Source: Adenophora triphylla var. japonica (lineage: Eukaryota > Streptophyta > Magnoliopsida > Asterales > Campanulaceae). Taken from it: DNA of 64,000 nucleotides. The stretch is taken from positions 1 through 64,000 of the forward strand of contig JAFEMH010002572.1 of NCBI GenBank assembly GCA_022495995.1. Reading direction: 5' to 3'. The position numbers were made by a program, and so were the translations under genes. Positions within the stretch are counted from its first letter, which is position 1; every line of letters starts with the position of its first letter. The notes beneath the pieces were generated by a model. The model saw only the letters and a program-made list of their open reading frames with translations, was not told the origin of the DNA and did not search any database. Positions 35,193 through 46,838 of the stretch are shown piece by piece.

Positions 35193-36876
35193 ATGTCTCA
35201 TCATCGAAATTGGATGTATAGGGATGAAGGTGAGAATTTGTTAATATATGCAGAAGAATTTATTAAGGGAGTTGAGGAGTTTCTTGATTTTGCTTTTGCT
35301 CATCCAGAGTGTACTGCTAATGGCATGATAAGATGTCCCTCAAGTAAATGTGATTTTGACATATTTAAAAAACGAGAGTCCGTACAAATGTGCTTACTTA
35401 ATAATGGGTTTGTACCTGACTATAAAAGGTGGACTAGACATGGAGAATCTAATATTGAAGTTGAAACTATTAATACAGAAGATGAGAGAAATGAGAATTG
35501 GGCAGATGAAATGTTAAGGGAAGCCACGAGTCCAAACTTTGATCCATATAATGAGATTCCAAATACCCAATCCAAAACTTTTTATGATTTATTTGAGTCA
35601 TGTAACGAGCCATTGTGGAAAGGGTGTGAGTCTTACACTAAGCTTACGGCTGTAAGTCATTTGCTTCATTTGAAATCTGAATATGGGATTCCTATCAAGG
35701 GATTTAATGAACTATTGATATTTATAAAAAGAATGTTGCCTATGGATGAGAAATTGCCTGAATCATACTACAAATGTAAGGCTTTGATGAAGGGTTTAGG
35801 TTTGCCTCATGAGAAAATACAAGCTTGTGAGAATGATTGTGTCTTGTTTTGGGGAAATAATGTAGACTTGATAACATGTCCTACGTGTGGAAAGTCTAGG
35901 TACAAAAAATTTGATGTTGCCACTTTAGAGAAACGTAAACCAATACCAAAAAAAGTCATGCGTTACTTTCTCCTCATTCCTAGGCTTCAAAGACTTTATT
36001 TGTCATCAAAAACTGCAGAACACATGAGGTGGCATAGTTCAAAATGTATGGATGTTGAGGGTGAGTTAAGACACCCTGCAGATGCAATGGCTTGGAAAGA
36101 TTTCGATTGTAACTTTCCTAACTTTGCAGCAGATTCTCGAAACATCAGACTTGGCTTAGCAACAGATGGGTTTAATCCTTTTGGGGACTCTAGTAAGCCA
36201 CACTCAACACGGCCCATGTTTATTGTCCTATATAATCTACCACCATGGATGTGTATGAAACCAGCATACATGTTTATGCCTTTAGTGAGTATCTCTTTTA
36301 AGCCGTGCTTATTTTCAAGACCTGATTATCATATGCACCTTGTCAGTACCTGTGGTTTCATTTCAGTATGTTAGTTTGTTATGTATCTTACTTGTCAGAC
36401 CTTATTTGTAGGGAGTCTATGCAAATGAATTACGAAAAGTGAATGGTTTGGACTCTCAAACTCTATTCAATGCAGTTTTACACCCCGGATGTAACGTTGT
36501 TTCAGATCCTGGTTGTAAGATATGGCAGGTGACAGTGGGTGGCATAAAAAAAGGTAGGCTATTGAATAGGCCGAGGGAAAAGTGGACTAAACGTTCTGGT
36601 AAGGCTTCATCAGTAGATCATCTGGCATATATTGTTGCGTTAAATAACTCGGAAGAATCAAAGAAGAAGGACAGAAAAATAGCAAAAATGGAAGCTTTTC
36701 TTACAAACATGGCTCCTTTATGGACTGAAGTGTTCGAGAGGTGTGGTATGCAGTCAATTCCCCTTCCTGACTTCAACGACACTAGTTCTTCTACACCAAT
36801 TTCTGATGGTGCATCAAACATTCCAACAACTGCTTCTCCTTTGGATGTTGGTGATTTCGGTGATGGGAGTACATAG
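35193..36876 (+). CDS. CACTA TNP2-like transposase fused to a second-protein-like C-terminus
   Basis: Exon 1 (35193-36284) starts MSHHRNWMY, the transposase-associated N-terminus, and has CPSSKCDF and CPTCGKSRYKKF zinc-binding-like motifs. It then enters the TNP2 core (GLATDGFNPFG, YNLPPWMCMK). After MFMPL a GTGAGT donor at 36285 and a TTATTTGTAG acceptor ending at 36411 define a 127-bp intron in phase 0. Splicing continues in frame with GVYANELRKVNG to a TAG at 36874-36876. The result is 518 residues. TNP2 proteins are normally much longer; most of the catalytic part is gone. The C-terminus (KKGRLLNRPREKW, charged helix KKDRKIAKMEAF) resembles plant En/Spm accessory proteins, which I infer. 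I start at 35193 because the upstream ATG at 35160 lies inside the presumed intron. Confidence 0.65.
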
Positions 36877-37644
36877 TTATGTTTCTTGCATATTTCATCT
36901 ACACTTTTGTGACTCAATTTGAAAACTTTGTGGCATGGAGTATATTTTGGACTAGTGTAGTTGATGGTAACTTAGTCTTTTTGAAAACTATCCCTGTATG
37001 TTTTGGACAAGTGTAGTTGATGGTAACTTGTCATTTTGGAAACTTTGTTGCTTTGTACATATTTTGGACAAGTGTAGATGATGGCTACGAAGTTTTATGT
37101 GAAGTTTTTATGGGCATGACAATTTAATTAATGTAGTATTTAAATTTTTCTTTTAATATCATTTAAAATTAGTTTTTATTTTAGTGTGGATTGAATTATG
37201 CGATGGCTATGTCATCTCTAAAGAGTCCAAAATGAGCCAAATTAACACGATAATTATAAGAGTAATGTGATGGGTCTACCATCTCAAAATGCCTTGCTTA
37301 TTAGCGACGGCGAAACGATCCTTGATACAATAAAAGAAATATGTGATATAGAAGGTATATATGTGACAAAAAAGCCATCGCATATATGACATATTATGCG
37401 ACGGCATATTTTATTTAGTTATTTTAATAAATAAATTAGCAAGAGTCTTGCACGATTGGTGTAGCAGTCGCATAACACGATTCACTTCATACGATAGCGG
37501 TTCCCATTGCATAAACCTTTAGCGATACGGGATTATGCGACTGCTATTGCGACGGCTATAACAGTCGCGATTATTTTATGCAACGGAATTTGAAGTTTAT
37601 GCGATGGAATAGAGCCATTGCAAAATGTCATTTTTCTTGTAGTG
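36877..37644 (+). other. CACTA 3' UTR and subterminal repeat region
   Basis: An AT-rich 3' UTR with a repeated GACAAGTGTAGTTGATGG-like sentence (36950-37090). It is followed from 37200 by GCGACGGC/GCGATGG motifs in both orientations and the terminal repeat at 37631-37644. Subterminal motif clusters are where CACTA accessory proteins bind. Confidence 0.7.
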
Positions 37645-38060
37645 ATTGGGGCTTCATACAAGATTGGAATATCTCCAATTGTTCCTCTTCAGTCAAGGGA
37701 GTCAAGAGCTTCCAATTCCACCTTTTGTAAAATTCACCTATCGGCTCATCATTACGCTGCAAGGTACTTTGCAATTCATGACAGTTCATCTCCCACTCCA
37801 TGTTCGCACGATAATTCTCGAGAAAAAACATCACTAATCTTATCCCAAGTAGCACGTGATTCTGGATTTACATTCAGAAACCACTTCAAAGCCATGTCTT
37901 TCAAGGAGAGCTGAAAGTGATCGGCCATTTGTTTGGGCGTACCATCCTTAGATGTATAGCAAGAATGTAACTATCGATCTACACAAATTGATCATAGTCT
38001 GTCCTTGGTGAAACAAGTTGCACGGATTGGAAAATGGGGCAACGTGGCCCCTTTTGCCTC
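37645..38060 (-). pseudogene. Gypsy gag (capsid) fragment
   Basis: Minus-strand remains show ALKWFLNVNPESRATWDKI, then, after a frameshift, NMEWEMNCHELQST, EFYKRWNWKL and EEQLEIFQSC. The same blocks occur at 50426-50760 in the gag-only element, so they belong to the same Tat-like gag family. No neighbouring pol survives. The CACTA end abuts at 37644, so the transposon probably jumped into this gag. Confidence 0.75.
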
Positions 38061-39204
38061 TCCGTCAGATTTACAGAAAATAGAGAAAAGAAACTAAAAA
38101 TTGAACGAAAATGGACAAATTATAACCATTGCAGAAACTGAGAAATAGATTTACATCAATATCACAGTTATTTCCCTAAAACACACTTGATTTTCCAATT
38201 TAATGAATGTATGCCATCATGGAAAAGTAGACTAAAAGATAAAGCGAGAGACAAATAATCCAGATATGTTTTGAGCAAATATGATATAAAGAGAATAAAC
38301 ATAATAGATTGAAAATGAGAGAGAGATCCCTTAAACACATTTAATTTAACAAATTAATGGTTGTGTCATCCTAGAGTTAGAATCCAATTAGTATCACTTG
38401 TGACCTCTCGATAGAGAGTTAATGACATGTATCAATAAACAAAATATTGATAAGAGATTTGTAGCAAACATTAATAAAAGAGTATAAAGAGAGAGAATCA
38501 CATCAACTTCATTGAATTATCCCTCAAGCACACCTAGTCTACCTATTTAATGGTTGTGTGCTCTCCTAGGGAGATGATCCAATTAGTATCACGTGTGATC
38601 TCTCCAATAAACAATCAATAGTAGATAGCAATAAACAAGTTCAAACTGGAAAATTTCAATAGACCATGATTAAGTAGCAAGTCAAGATAGTAGCATTAAG
38701 GGAGAAGGAGAGTTTACCAATAATTTGGCTTAATCAAGGTTCATTTCTATATTCTTGATTTCTAGTTTGAGTTAGATCCTCATCCAAATGCATCAATGGG
38801 ACTCGATATTGGTGGGAGAGAGATTGAATTTATGTGAAATGTGTAGGAGAGAGAAAGGCTATTTCAATTTTGGCAGAGTTTCCTCCAGGTGTGTAAAAGG
38901 GATCCTAAAAATGGGTAGATGGGACATCCATTTATAAATATTGTCTCCCTCCCAAAGAGGCCGCACGGCTAAACCCAAAGACGTCGCGTGGCCTCTTTTC
39001 CTTAACTGCCACAGTTTCTTCTAGAAGTTGTCACATTTGTCCGAATAAGATTTTATGTTTCTATGATTCCAACTAACTCCTATTGTAGTTTCATATACCA
39101 TAATGACCCTACCTCACATAAAGTGGTCAAACAAATTCCCAAAATGCCCTTAAACTTGCTGTTATTCCTGAGCAGTCCTTATATGTCATTTTCATGCATT
39201 TGAT
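38061..39204. repeat. Non-coding spacer with three imperfect ~175-bp repeats
   Basis: From about 38160 to 38650 a sentence recurs three times: TTAA(A/T)CACAC, then AATTAATGGTTGTGT-like, CCAATTAGTATCACGTG-like, GATCTCTC and CAATAAACAA. Spacing is about 160-185 bp. The remainder to 39204 is without ORFs. It may be retroelement leader or LTR sequence of an unrecognised family. Confidence 0.5.
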
Positions 39205-39513
39205 GAAGTGCAATCCAGATTAGGGTACTTACAAGTTTATAGTGACAATCAAGGGTCAATTTGTTTCACAAAAGATCTAAAGTATAAAGTATTATGGAAG
39301 AACCAAGAACAATTATCTAAGGATAACTATATTCGAGAAACTATATCAAGTAACGCAGTAACATTAGAGTATATTTCTACAAATGTTATGGTAGCTGACC
39401 CTATGACTAAGCCCCTAGCTAGAGATGTCTTTCTAAGTCATGTTAGGGCTAGGGGTCTCCGAAGGGTGTATATGTACTTATGGATAACGAGTTTACGTTT
39501 TACTTCAATATGA
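39205..39513 (+). pseudogene. Copia RNase H C-terminal fragment
   Basis: About 90 residues match the end of copia pol: VYSDNQGSICFTKD, YIRETISSNAVTLEYIS and VADPMTKPLARDVFLSHV. The block normally reading SKHIDRRYHF is degraded (LWKNQEQLSK). The 5' junction is near 39234; everything upstream in this element is missing. It is a different copia lineage from the Sirevirus-like one and lies on the opposite strand. Confidence 0.88.
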
Positions 39514-40530
39514 TCTACGTTTGTGGAACAATGTTTGTTTGTGAACTTTAAGATGAATATCAAGACCATATTCTTCAGATTGTACAAATTATTTGTTCTA
39601 TTATATTGACATATACATTACACTATATAAGAATATGCCACCAGACAAATATTAACTCTCTCACACGAGTAATCGCCTCAGAAGCCACGTAAGCAAGCTG
39701 AGATGAGACAATGATACTTGAGATACCAAAGGAGTAGGCTAAGTACATTAAGTGAACATATGTCGCCTATAATTAAATCAAGAGTATGTCAAAGTAAAGA
39801 CCTCATAAGAATTAAGATAATTCTCACAAGTATGGAAATATAAGATGAGTCAATATAAATAGTTATGCATAAGAAAATGCTTGAACTAAATATTTGCACG
39901 GTGGTCAAACTAATGACATACACTCTCTAGAAAGAGTTATACCACTATATCAATTGTTTTAGCAACAAGTGTGTGTTTTGACCAAGAGAAATGAGAAACA
40001 TTTCCCTTTGCTCATTTTGTGAAGTAACAAAATGCCATTGATTTATGCAAGATATACCCTTCATGACTTTCAACTATACTTAAAGGGTATTAAGTTAATG
40101 TCTTCTATTTTAGCATCCTACCTAGAGCCATAAACAAATTCGGTGGATGGTACATGTCTAGGAAAGCAATTGCCTTAATGATCTGAAAGTGATAGTGAGA
40201 AAGGAAGACAAATTTGATTATATCCGATGATTTTTCATAGGTCGACCAGTTATGTCATAGACATAGCTATAAATACATTTTATGATCGTAAGAGTCAAGC
40301 ATAGCCTTTAAGGGACTAAGGTATGTTTGGAATTGATTTAATCAAAAGGAGTCTGGGTATAACGAGTCGAAGTTGAACTTGTAGTGGTCGTAGCCAATAT
40401 GTCATGCCTAATGGGTGCATAAATATAAAGCTACCATGTACATGCACGCTCGTTAGTTACACGACACATTTGCTTGAATGATAGATCATGGATGATAAAG
40501 CCATCATCTGCATCATGTTCGAGTGTGAGA
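39514..40530 (+). other. 3' untranslated region of the copia fragment
   Basis: AT-rich, no ORF. It ends with the purine-rich GAGTGTGAGA directly before TGTTGGAATT at 40531, a typical copia polypurine tract and LTR start. Confidence 0.6.
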
Positions 40531-40953
40531 TGTTGGAATTAAAAGGGTCCACCCAAGATGGCCAGAGCCAGAACCAAACCTGAGCTCATTTGTTTTTAAT
40601 TAGAAAACAAAAACTTTAAAAGAAAATCGACGTTGGGAGTTACAGGAAAGTTACAAACGGCTTTCGGCTACAAAGGGATTTGTCGATCAGTTTTGTAGAG
40701 AACATTTTATTGTGATATAACGCTCACAAAACTACTATCCTTCCATTCTTCATTCTTTTTTCTCCATGGCTGATAAAAAAAATTAGCAAACAAGTGTTGT
40801 GAATCAGTAGGTGGTTTCCAATTGTCATCTTGCTTCTTACCTAAGTTGCGAAGTGTTGTACCAAGTTTCTATTCGGTGATCGAATCCAAGGCATCGATCA
40901 AGTATTCAACACTATGATTGAACAAGCAAGTTGTTCTTCCCTTTAATCTTACA
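40531..40953 (+). repeat. 3' LTR of the copia fragment
   Basis: Starts TGTTGGAATT after the polypurine tract and ends TTTAATCTTACA (423 bp). This fits copia LTR size and ends. No 5' partner is in the window. The next element begins three bases later at 40957. Confidence 0.65.
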
Positions 40954-40956
40954 ATA

Positions 40957-43900
40957 TGTAAGTGCTCCAATTTGAGTTGTTAGCATTTTCGTTAGAAAAT
41001 TAACGAAAGTCTTAACATTCCTAACATTTCTAACAATTCCTAACCTTTCTAACAAAGTGAGGGTAGATTAGGGATTGCCATTTAAGGTTAAACCAAGAAA
41101 AGAATCTTAAAAAGAAAAGAAATTGGAAAAAACCCGAATTGGCAAGCTGAAAAACAGCAACCAGTTTGAATTTTCAAAAGATATTCCTTGTGTCCAAAGC
41201 CTGAGCTGCATTTAATGAACAGTGCATGCCTCCAGACTCATCCGCGCGGACATAACTGGCATACTCAGTGGCCTATAAATTGAACCCTCCTCTCTCAGTT
41301 TACACAACACAATTCACTCACAGCAATAGCACTCTGGCAAAAAATAGAGAGAAAACAGTGGGAATCCCTAGATTGCCACCATTTTCTCTTGAATCTTTCC
41401 CAAATCCCACTCACTCCAAATACTCTCAAATCACTCCCATTCATACACAAGCCCAAGCTTCAATCACCCCTTAAGAGGAGGATTAGAGAGAAAACATTGA
41501 GGACTTAATTGTTATCTACTTGTTTTCTCTTTGACCAACTCTAATCACAAGCCCTAAACACATTCAAACCCTAAACACATTCAAGCCTTGAATCCATTCA
41601 AACACAAACACAAGGGAAGATAGGTATAACCTCCCTCTCCCTACCCTAAATCTCTCTCATCCATGCATGCAGTTTCAAACTCCAAAATATAGTTTGTTCA
41701 TCTTCTTGCTCTAGATCCAAGAGGATCACCATGAAAGTTCATCTCCATGGATGATCCTCTACAAGGATCAACATTACTTTCAAAGTGTATTTACTTACTT
41801 GAAAACACATTTTCAAAACCCTAAAAATCATTTTCCTACACAAAATCTTTCTTTCAAAGGATAAAATTCCCCTTCCCAAGCAAATGAAATGCTTAAGTCC
41901 TAATGTACCCTAAGGATGGCTTGATATAGTAGATCACCAATACAATGTCTGGTGACTACTAATCAAAGCCTAAGGAAATGGGGACAAGCATGGATGCCAA
42001 ACCCCCTTTAAAATTATGTTTTTCTTCAAGAGGAAGTTGCTGTCCAGTAGCCTTTCTCTAAGACCTCTGTCCATGGTCTAATTTTTTGGACATACAGAAA
42101 CTTGGAATTTGGTATTTACTACAAAACACTTTTTGTATCCAACATCTATAGATTTCCAGAAATATTTTTACTTTATTTTTTGCGTGAGTAAAACTCCCTT
42201 TTTCAAATTTTCTTTCAAAGGTCAGTTCATCAGTCTCTGAAAATCCAGATTTCATATCTGAGATTTCCAGAAGGTTTTGGTCCACCAAATCACCTCCAAA
42301 TGGGAAAGTTCCTTTACAGAAACCTTATTAAGGTGTTTTTAACAACTTTCATTCTCTGAGTTTCCCCAGATTCTGGATTTTTGAAGCCCTTAAACCCATT
42401 TTAAAATAAAGTGTCCACTGCCTTTTTCATGCTGGCAGAAATGTTTTTCAACTTCAAAAAATCTTTTGAGTACCAAAACTCAACCTAAAAATCATACCAA
42501 AAATCATGGGACTTGTTTAAAGTCTAATAAAGAATTCTCAATTTTCACTTTTCTCAGTTTCAATTTATTTTGGCCAAAGTAACACACACACACACGCACA
42601 CACAAATGGTTTTTATGCTTGGAAGACTCGTTTTACGAGGCATTCCGGGTGAACACTAACGTTCTTCCCGGCGTGTAACGTGACCTCCGAACCCAAATCT
42701 CTCATTTCGGGCATTTTTCAAAGTTTTGTCCCTTAAAACAAAAATGGCGTGGCGACTCCGTTTTCCGGTTTTATTTGGTTTTCAAAGAAACGAAAAATCG
42801 AATTTTTCCGCGAATGGCAACATCGTTACAGTGGCGACTCCGCTGGGGACAAATAAGCTTTATCTTAAAAAAAAAATGATATTTGGTATATTGGTGGAAA
42901 CCATTAAACTTCCCGTTATCGCCTCCTAACACGAGTCGGGGATAAATTGTGGTTTAACAATCCCACGTACCGGTATCATTGTTTTCAAAAAAAAAAAGCT
43001 TTTGAGGGTCAAGCTTCCGTCCCGGCATTTAAAATCATTTGTTGTGTGTGTGTTGATTTTTCACATTTTCGTGTTGTTTTGGCCGCCTCGGAAAAGTCAA
43101 AATTTTGACTATCGGACCCGTTGCCTTGAAGTTTGAATTATGTGCTTATGTGTTCATTTGCTTTCCAAAAAAAAAAATTCAAAAAAAAAAAAAGAATTTC
43201 AAAAAAAAAAAGATTTTCAAAAAAAAAAGGGATTTATCAAAAAAAAAATAGAAATTTTCAAAAAAAAAATCATCATGCATCATTCTTTTTAAGACACATG
43301 AAAAATTTCTATTTTACTCAGAAAAAGAAGATAGACTGCTTGCACACTACGCGCACGTGACCTTACACTGCACACTACGTCCCTAACCCGGGGAAATCCC
43401 TGTCGCGGCCCGTTTGGTCTTATTACGCCTCTCGGTGCAAGCACGGGACTACCCAAACATCCCATGGAGCCTCGTGTCGACCATGCACTTGTCCGTGACA
43501 CACTTTGTCCGAGACCCGGTTGGTTTTTAGTCTGGTCTGTGTCATGCCCTGTCTGTGTATAGACCTTTCCTTTCAAGCCTTAGTCGGCATACCAAGTCAA
43601 TATCTTTCGGGACCCTAATCAGTCGAAGTTCTGCCGGTTTTCCGTCACAGACTTTGACCAGATATTGGCCCAGCGCCTTGACTTTGACTCGGCGGCACAA
43701 ATTATACACCGACTCCCGGCATGACACTGAGTCATCAAGGATTAACGATTATTCCATGCCTAATTACGGCCTAATTGACGACAAGTCAAGATCAATTGTG
43801 GACATTTATCAGTCCGAACCATGCCGACTTTTTGTCGAGCCCTCGGACATGATCTCGACTTTTGACGTCAGCTTTGTCCGTAATTTACATCGAATGCTCG

Positions 43901-44015
43901 TTAGGACTCGATTACCCGCCAGACTTTTAGGATCGTTTTCATTTTCGGTCGGTGGGACCCGCTTGCCCTATAGGACCCTCGCCCGGGGCTGTCCACCCTG
44001 GGAAGTCGAAATACA
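40957..44015 (+). repeat. 5' LTR of the gag-only element
   Basis: Starts TGTAAGTGCTCC and ends GAAATACA. It contains a TATA box (41273-41280), a CA microsatellite at about 42587-42605 and an A-rich TTTTCAAAAAAAA-type array at 43165-43270. Lysine-rich frames over the A-rich array are not genes. Similarity to the second LTR is high, with scattered differences. Confidence 0.9.
41273..41280 (+). promoter_or_regulatory. LTR TATA box
   Basis: CTATAAAT in the context GTGGCCTATAAATTGAACCC, conserved in the second LTR at 55497-55504. It lies about 320 bp into the LTR, so a transcript would begin with a leader of more than 2.7 kb before gag. Confidence 0.6.
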
Positions 44016-44346
44016 GGTGGAATACGAGGGGCTTATAGACGTAGTGATGGGGCCCACTGATCCAGGATCCAAAGTAGTTTGCGAAAAAGAAGAGCAATCT
44101 TTTCCAACCGATTAGGTTTAATAAAACATGTTTTAAGTAAATTTAAACGAATAATCGCATGTTGCATGAGCCCTAAGCCCAAACACCAACCTGTTTCGCT
44201 TTCCCAAGTCTGAAACACACCCTTTTGTGCCTTCCATAATAAGCAAAGTTTGGATCAAGACCCCGGGTCATCATTTGCTCAGCTCAGTCATTCCGGAGTC
44301 ATATACTTCATCACTTTCCTCCTTCGCTTCAGCTCAGAGTTTCAGA
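44016..44346 (+). other. Leader between LTR and gag
   Basis: Begins GGTGGAATACGAGGGG. I cannot match a tRNA primer site with confidence. No ORF of interest before the ATG at 44347. Confidence 0.4.
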
Positions 44347-46838
44347 ATGGCCAACTCAGAGGAGAACTGTGGGGGACGTACAACTCCGCACCCCGAAAAT
44401 CCACAAAATGCCGAGCAGTGGAATCAGATGTTGGAACAGATAAGACAACATCAAGAGGCTCAGATAAGTCAATTATTGGAAGGTATCAGAACCCAGGGGC
44501 TAACAATTGTTCGCAACCCTAATGGAACCTTTACAGTTGATGCGAAGATTGGAACTAATTACCCTCCCGGGCATGCCAACTACCATCAAATGCCCTGTTC
44601 CCTTTCGTGTGGAACTACTAATGGGCCAAGCATCCCCCAGCCTATCACTCAGCCTGCCTCTTGGCCTCATCGTATCGATACTCCTCAATGGCGATCCGAT
44701 CTTGGTCAACTTCCCCCGGCGCCTCTCGGTTTTCACCTTTGGGTTTCAATCGATCTGTTTCTGCCCGCGGCTTGGAATGGAGTCGGGTTCGCTACTCCAA
44801 AACCTCGGTCTGGCCGGGCCATCGATGGTGGTCGATTCGGTACATCTCGGCCCCTACGGCTCGATACTCCTCAACAGTCCAGTCTGAGTCAGCCCCGGTG
44901 CCTCTCGGGTCTCACCACCGGGATTGAATCAGTTGGCTTTCGCCCCACGGCTTGGAAGGGGTCGGTTTACTACTTCACAACATCGATGCAGTTCGGGTCA
45001 TCATCTCGGAATGGGTCGAGTTCACGACTTCTCAAGCCCAGCGGTTTGACATGGCTCCGCAAGCCATTTTGGGACGGTTCGCTTCTCGGGCTCCATGGTT
45101 CGAGAGGGGCCGGCTTGCTTCCTCCAATTCTCGAAGCACACTTGCCCCTATGATGCTGCAATATCACGTGGGCCACCATGCTCTTATCACCACTTCATCA
45201 GGTTTACTGTATTCACAACATCCTCCAAGCTCTACCTCGCCCCTCCGGTTGGGAAGTCCGACAAGGTCAAATGCTCCTCATCAAATTCTCCACCCGGCTG
45301 TTACGCAAGTTGCTCCTGCTCATCAAGTACAGTATGCACATTACCCTTGTAGTCACGTTCCTCAGTGTGGTCAAGACACGTTCAGTCCTACTGTTACGAT
45401 GCCTCAAACCTCATGTCTTCAGCAGCCTTTTGGATCCGCACTCACTGCTCCCTGGTATCCACCCATTACGAGCCATATATCCTCATCTTCGGCAACTGCC
45501 AGGCCTTATGAGGAGGGTTACGGTCACGCTTTTAATGCTCAGACTGTCATCCCTCCCACCAGAGTACTTCCTACTGTGGTTTCATTTACTGATGCCAATC
45601 TTGTGGCGGTGTCGTGCAGTCCTAGTGTTCCTATTGACTCGTCCAATGGATTATTGGTAGAACCAATTAAGAAGGTACAAGAAAAGCCTAGCAACGAGAG
45701 TATCGACGATCGCTCGACTCGGGCCATCTCACCATACCAATCTTGTGTATCTGACACGAATGAGGTTTACAAAAGGTCAAATCTCGACGATTACATCGAT
45801 GATTACATCAAAAGGGTCCGTGCACGGGGAAAAACTACGAGTCTGAACATGTCTCACCGCTATAAACCTTACCCTTCCAACACGGCTCCGACATCCAGTA
45901 AAGGAAAGAAGGCATTGTGTACAATTGACGGCACCCAAAAGCAACCAAGAAATGGTGGTCCTTTAAGGCAACGAGAACATTTTGATGATTTTGGGATGCC
46001 CATGGGCTTAATTTTCAAGGGTTTAGTAAGGGAAGGCCTTTTGGAGCCTCTCAGGGACTACCATCCAAGGAGCTCAAATGCACCCCTCGACATGAGTAAG
46101 CACTGCGCCTTCCATGATCATTATGGCCACACGACCGACAACTGCACAGTCTTGAAGAGAGCGGTTCAAAGGTTAATCGAAGCGGGCAAGCTTGAGCGCC
46201 CCAATGGACCAAAACCGGCAAACCCTGTTCAGAATGGTGACCAAGTCAATGACCAAATCTCGAATCAAAGAGCATTAAGAGTTTATTCTCCCCCAAAGGA
46301 GAAATCACATCCCGAGGATTTGGGTGTTCCCTTAAGCAAAGTTTTAAATAGCTTGCTAAAGCAGGGTCTCCTCGAACCCATAAGAAACTATCAGCCCAAG
46401 GATCCCAAAATCCCTTTGGACACCACTAAGCATTGTGCTTTCCACCAGTATCACGGTCATATAACCGATAACTGTACAGCTTTGAGAAAGGCAATTCGGG
46501 GGTTAATTAAGAAGGGCAAACTCGAGCGCCTCAGTGATCTCAACCCTGCCAATGATCATTTCCCAAACAACGCGAATGTAAACATGATTGAGTTTTATGA
46601 TTCAAGCTTTGTGAATTCAATAGACTCTGACAAGCCAGATGATTTAGTCGCAACAAATGTTGAGAATGGATGGTTTGACTGCAACAAGCATGTGGCCATG
46701 GCAAAGCTGGATTTGGTGAAATGCTTTGAACTCTCGCCCTCCGATAAGTTCACGACTGACGCCAAGGGTAAATGGGATGATAATGATCTGATGGCAGATA
46801 AGGCAACCGTCAGGGCCGGTGAGCGAGGAATTCCTTGA
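44347..46838 (+). pseudogene. Gag region I with duplicated nucleocapsid-like module
   Basis: The ATG at 44347 (MANSEENCGGR) opens a frame with a helical N-terminus (WNQMLEQIRQHQEAQ) and a VRNPNGTFTVDAK block. A frameshift near 45000 leads into a long frame to 46838. That frame has two copies of a module of about 110 residues: GLVREGLLEPLRDY / LLKQGLLEPIRNY, then KHCAFHDHYGHTTDNC and KHCAFHQYHGHITDNC (zinc-knuckle variants C-X2-H-X4-H-X4-C at about 46104 and 46434). Each ends with an AGKLER-type tail. This knuckle form is typical of Tat-like gag. The capsid core present in gag region II is absent here. It normally binds element RNA; activity is doubtful. Confidence 0.75.

Larger units (their letters stand above)
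34555..37644 (+). mobile_element. 3' part of a CACTA (En/Spm) transposon
   Basis: It contains a TNP2-type transposase start (35193), a second coding block to 36876 and a 3' terminus TTTTTCTTGTAGTG (37631-37644), the reverse of CACTACAAGAAAAA. Near the end are many GCGACGGC/GCGATGG-type subterminal motifs (37200-37620). The 5' terminus is missing: the copia LTR abuts at 34554, so the copia element probably split it. Confidence 0.85.

Noticed and set aside
41560..41600. Telomere-like CCCTAAA words
   Set aside because: Only two or three words separated by other sequence inside an LTR; no tandem telomeric run.
43133..43360. Lysine-rich small protein over the A-rich array
   Set aside because: It only reflects TTTTCAAAAAAAA repeats in the LTR; the same array in LTR2 has different lengths and frames.
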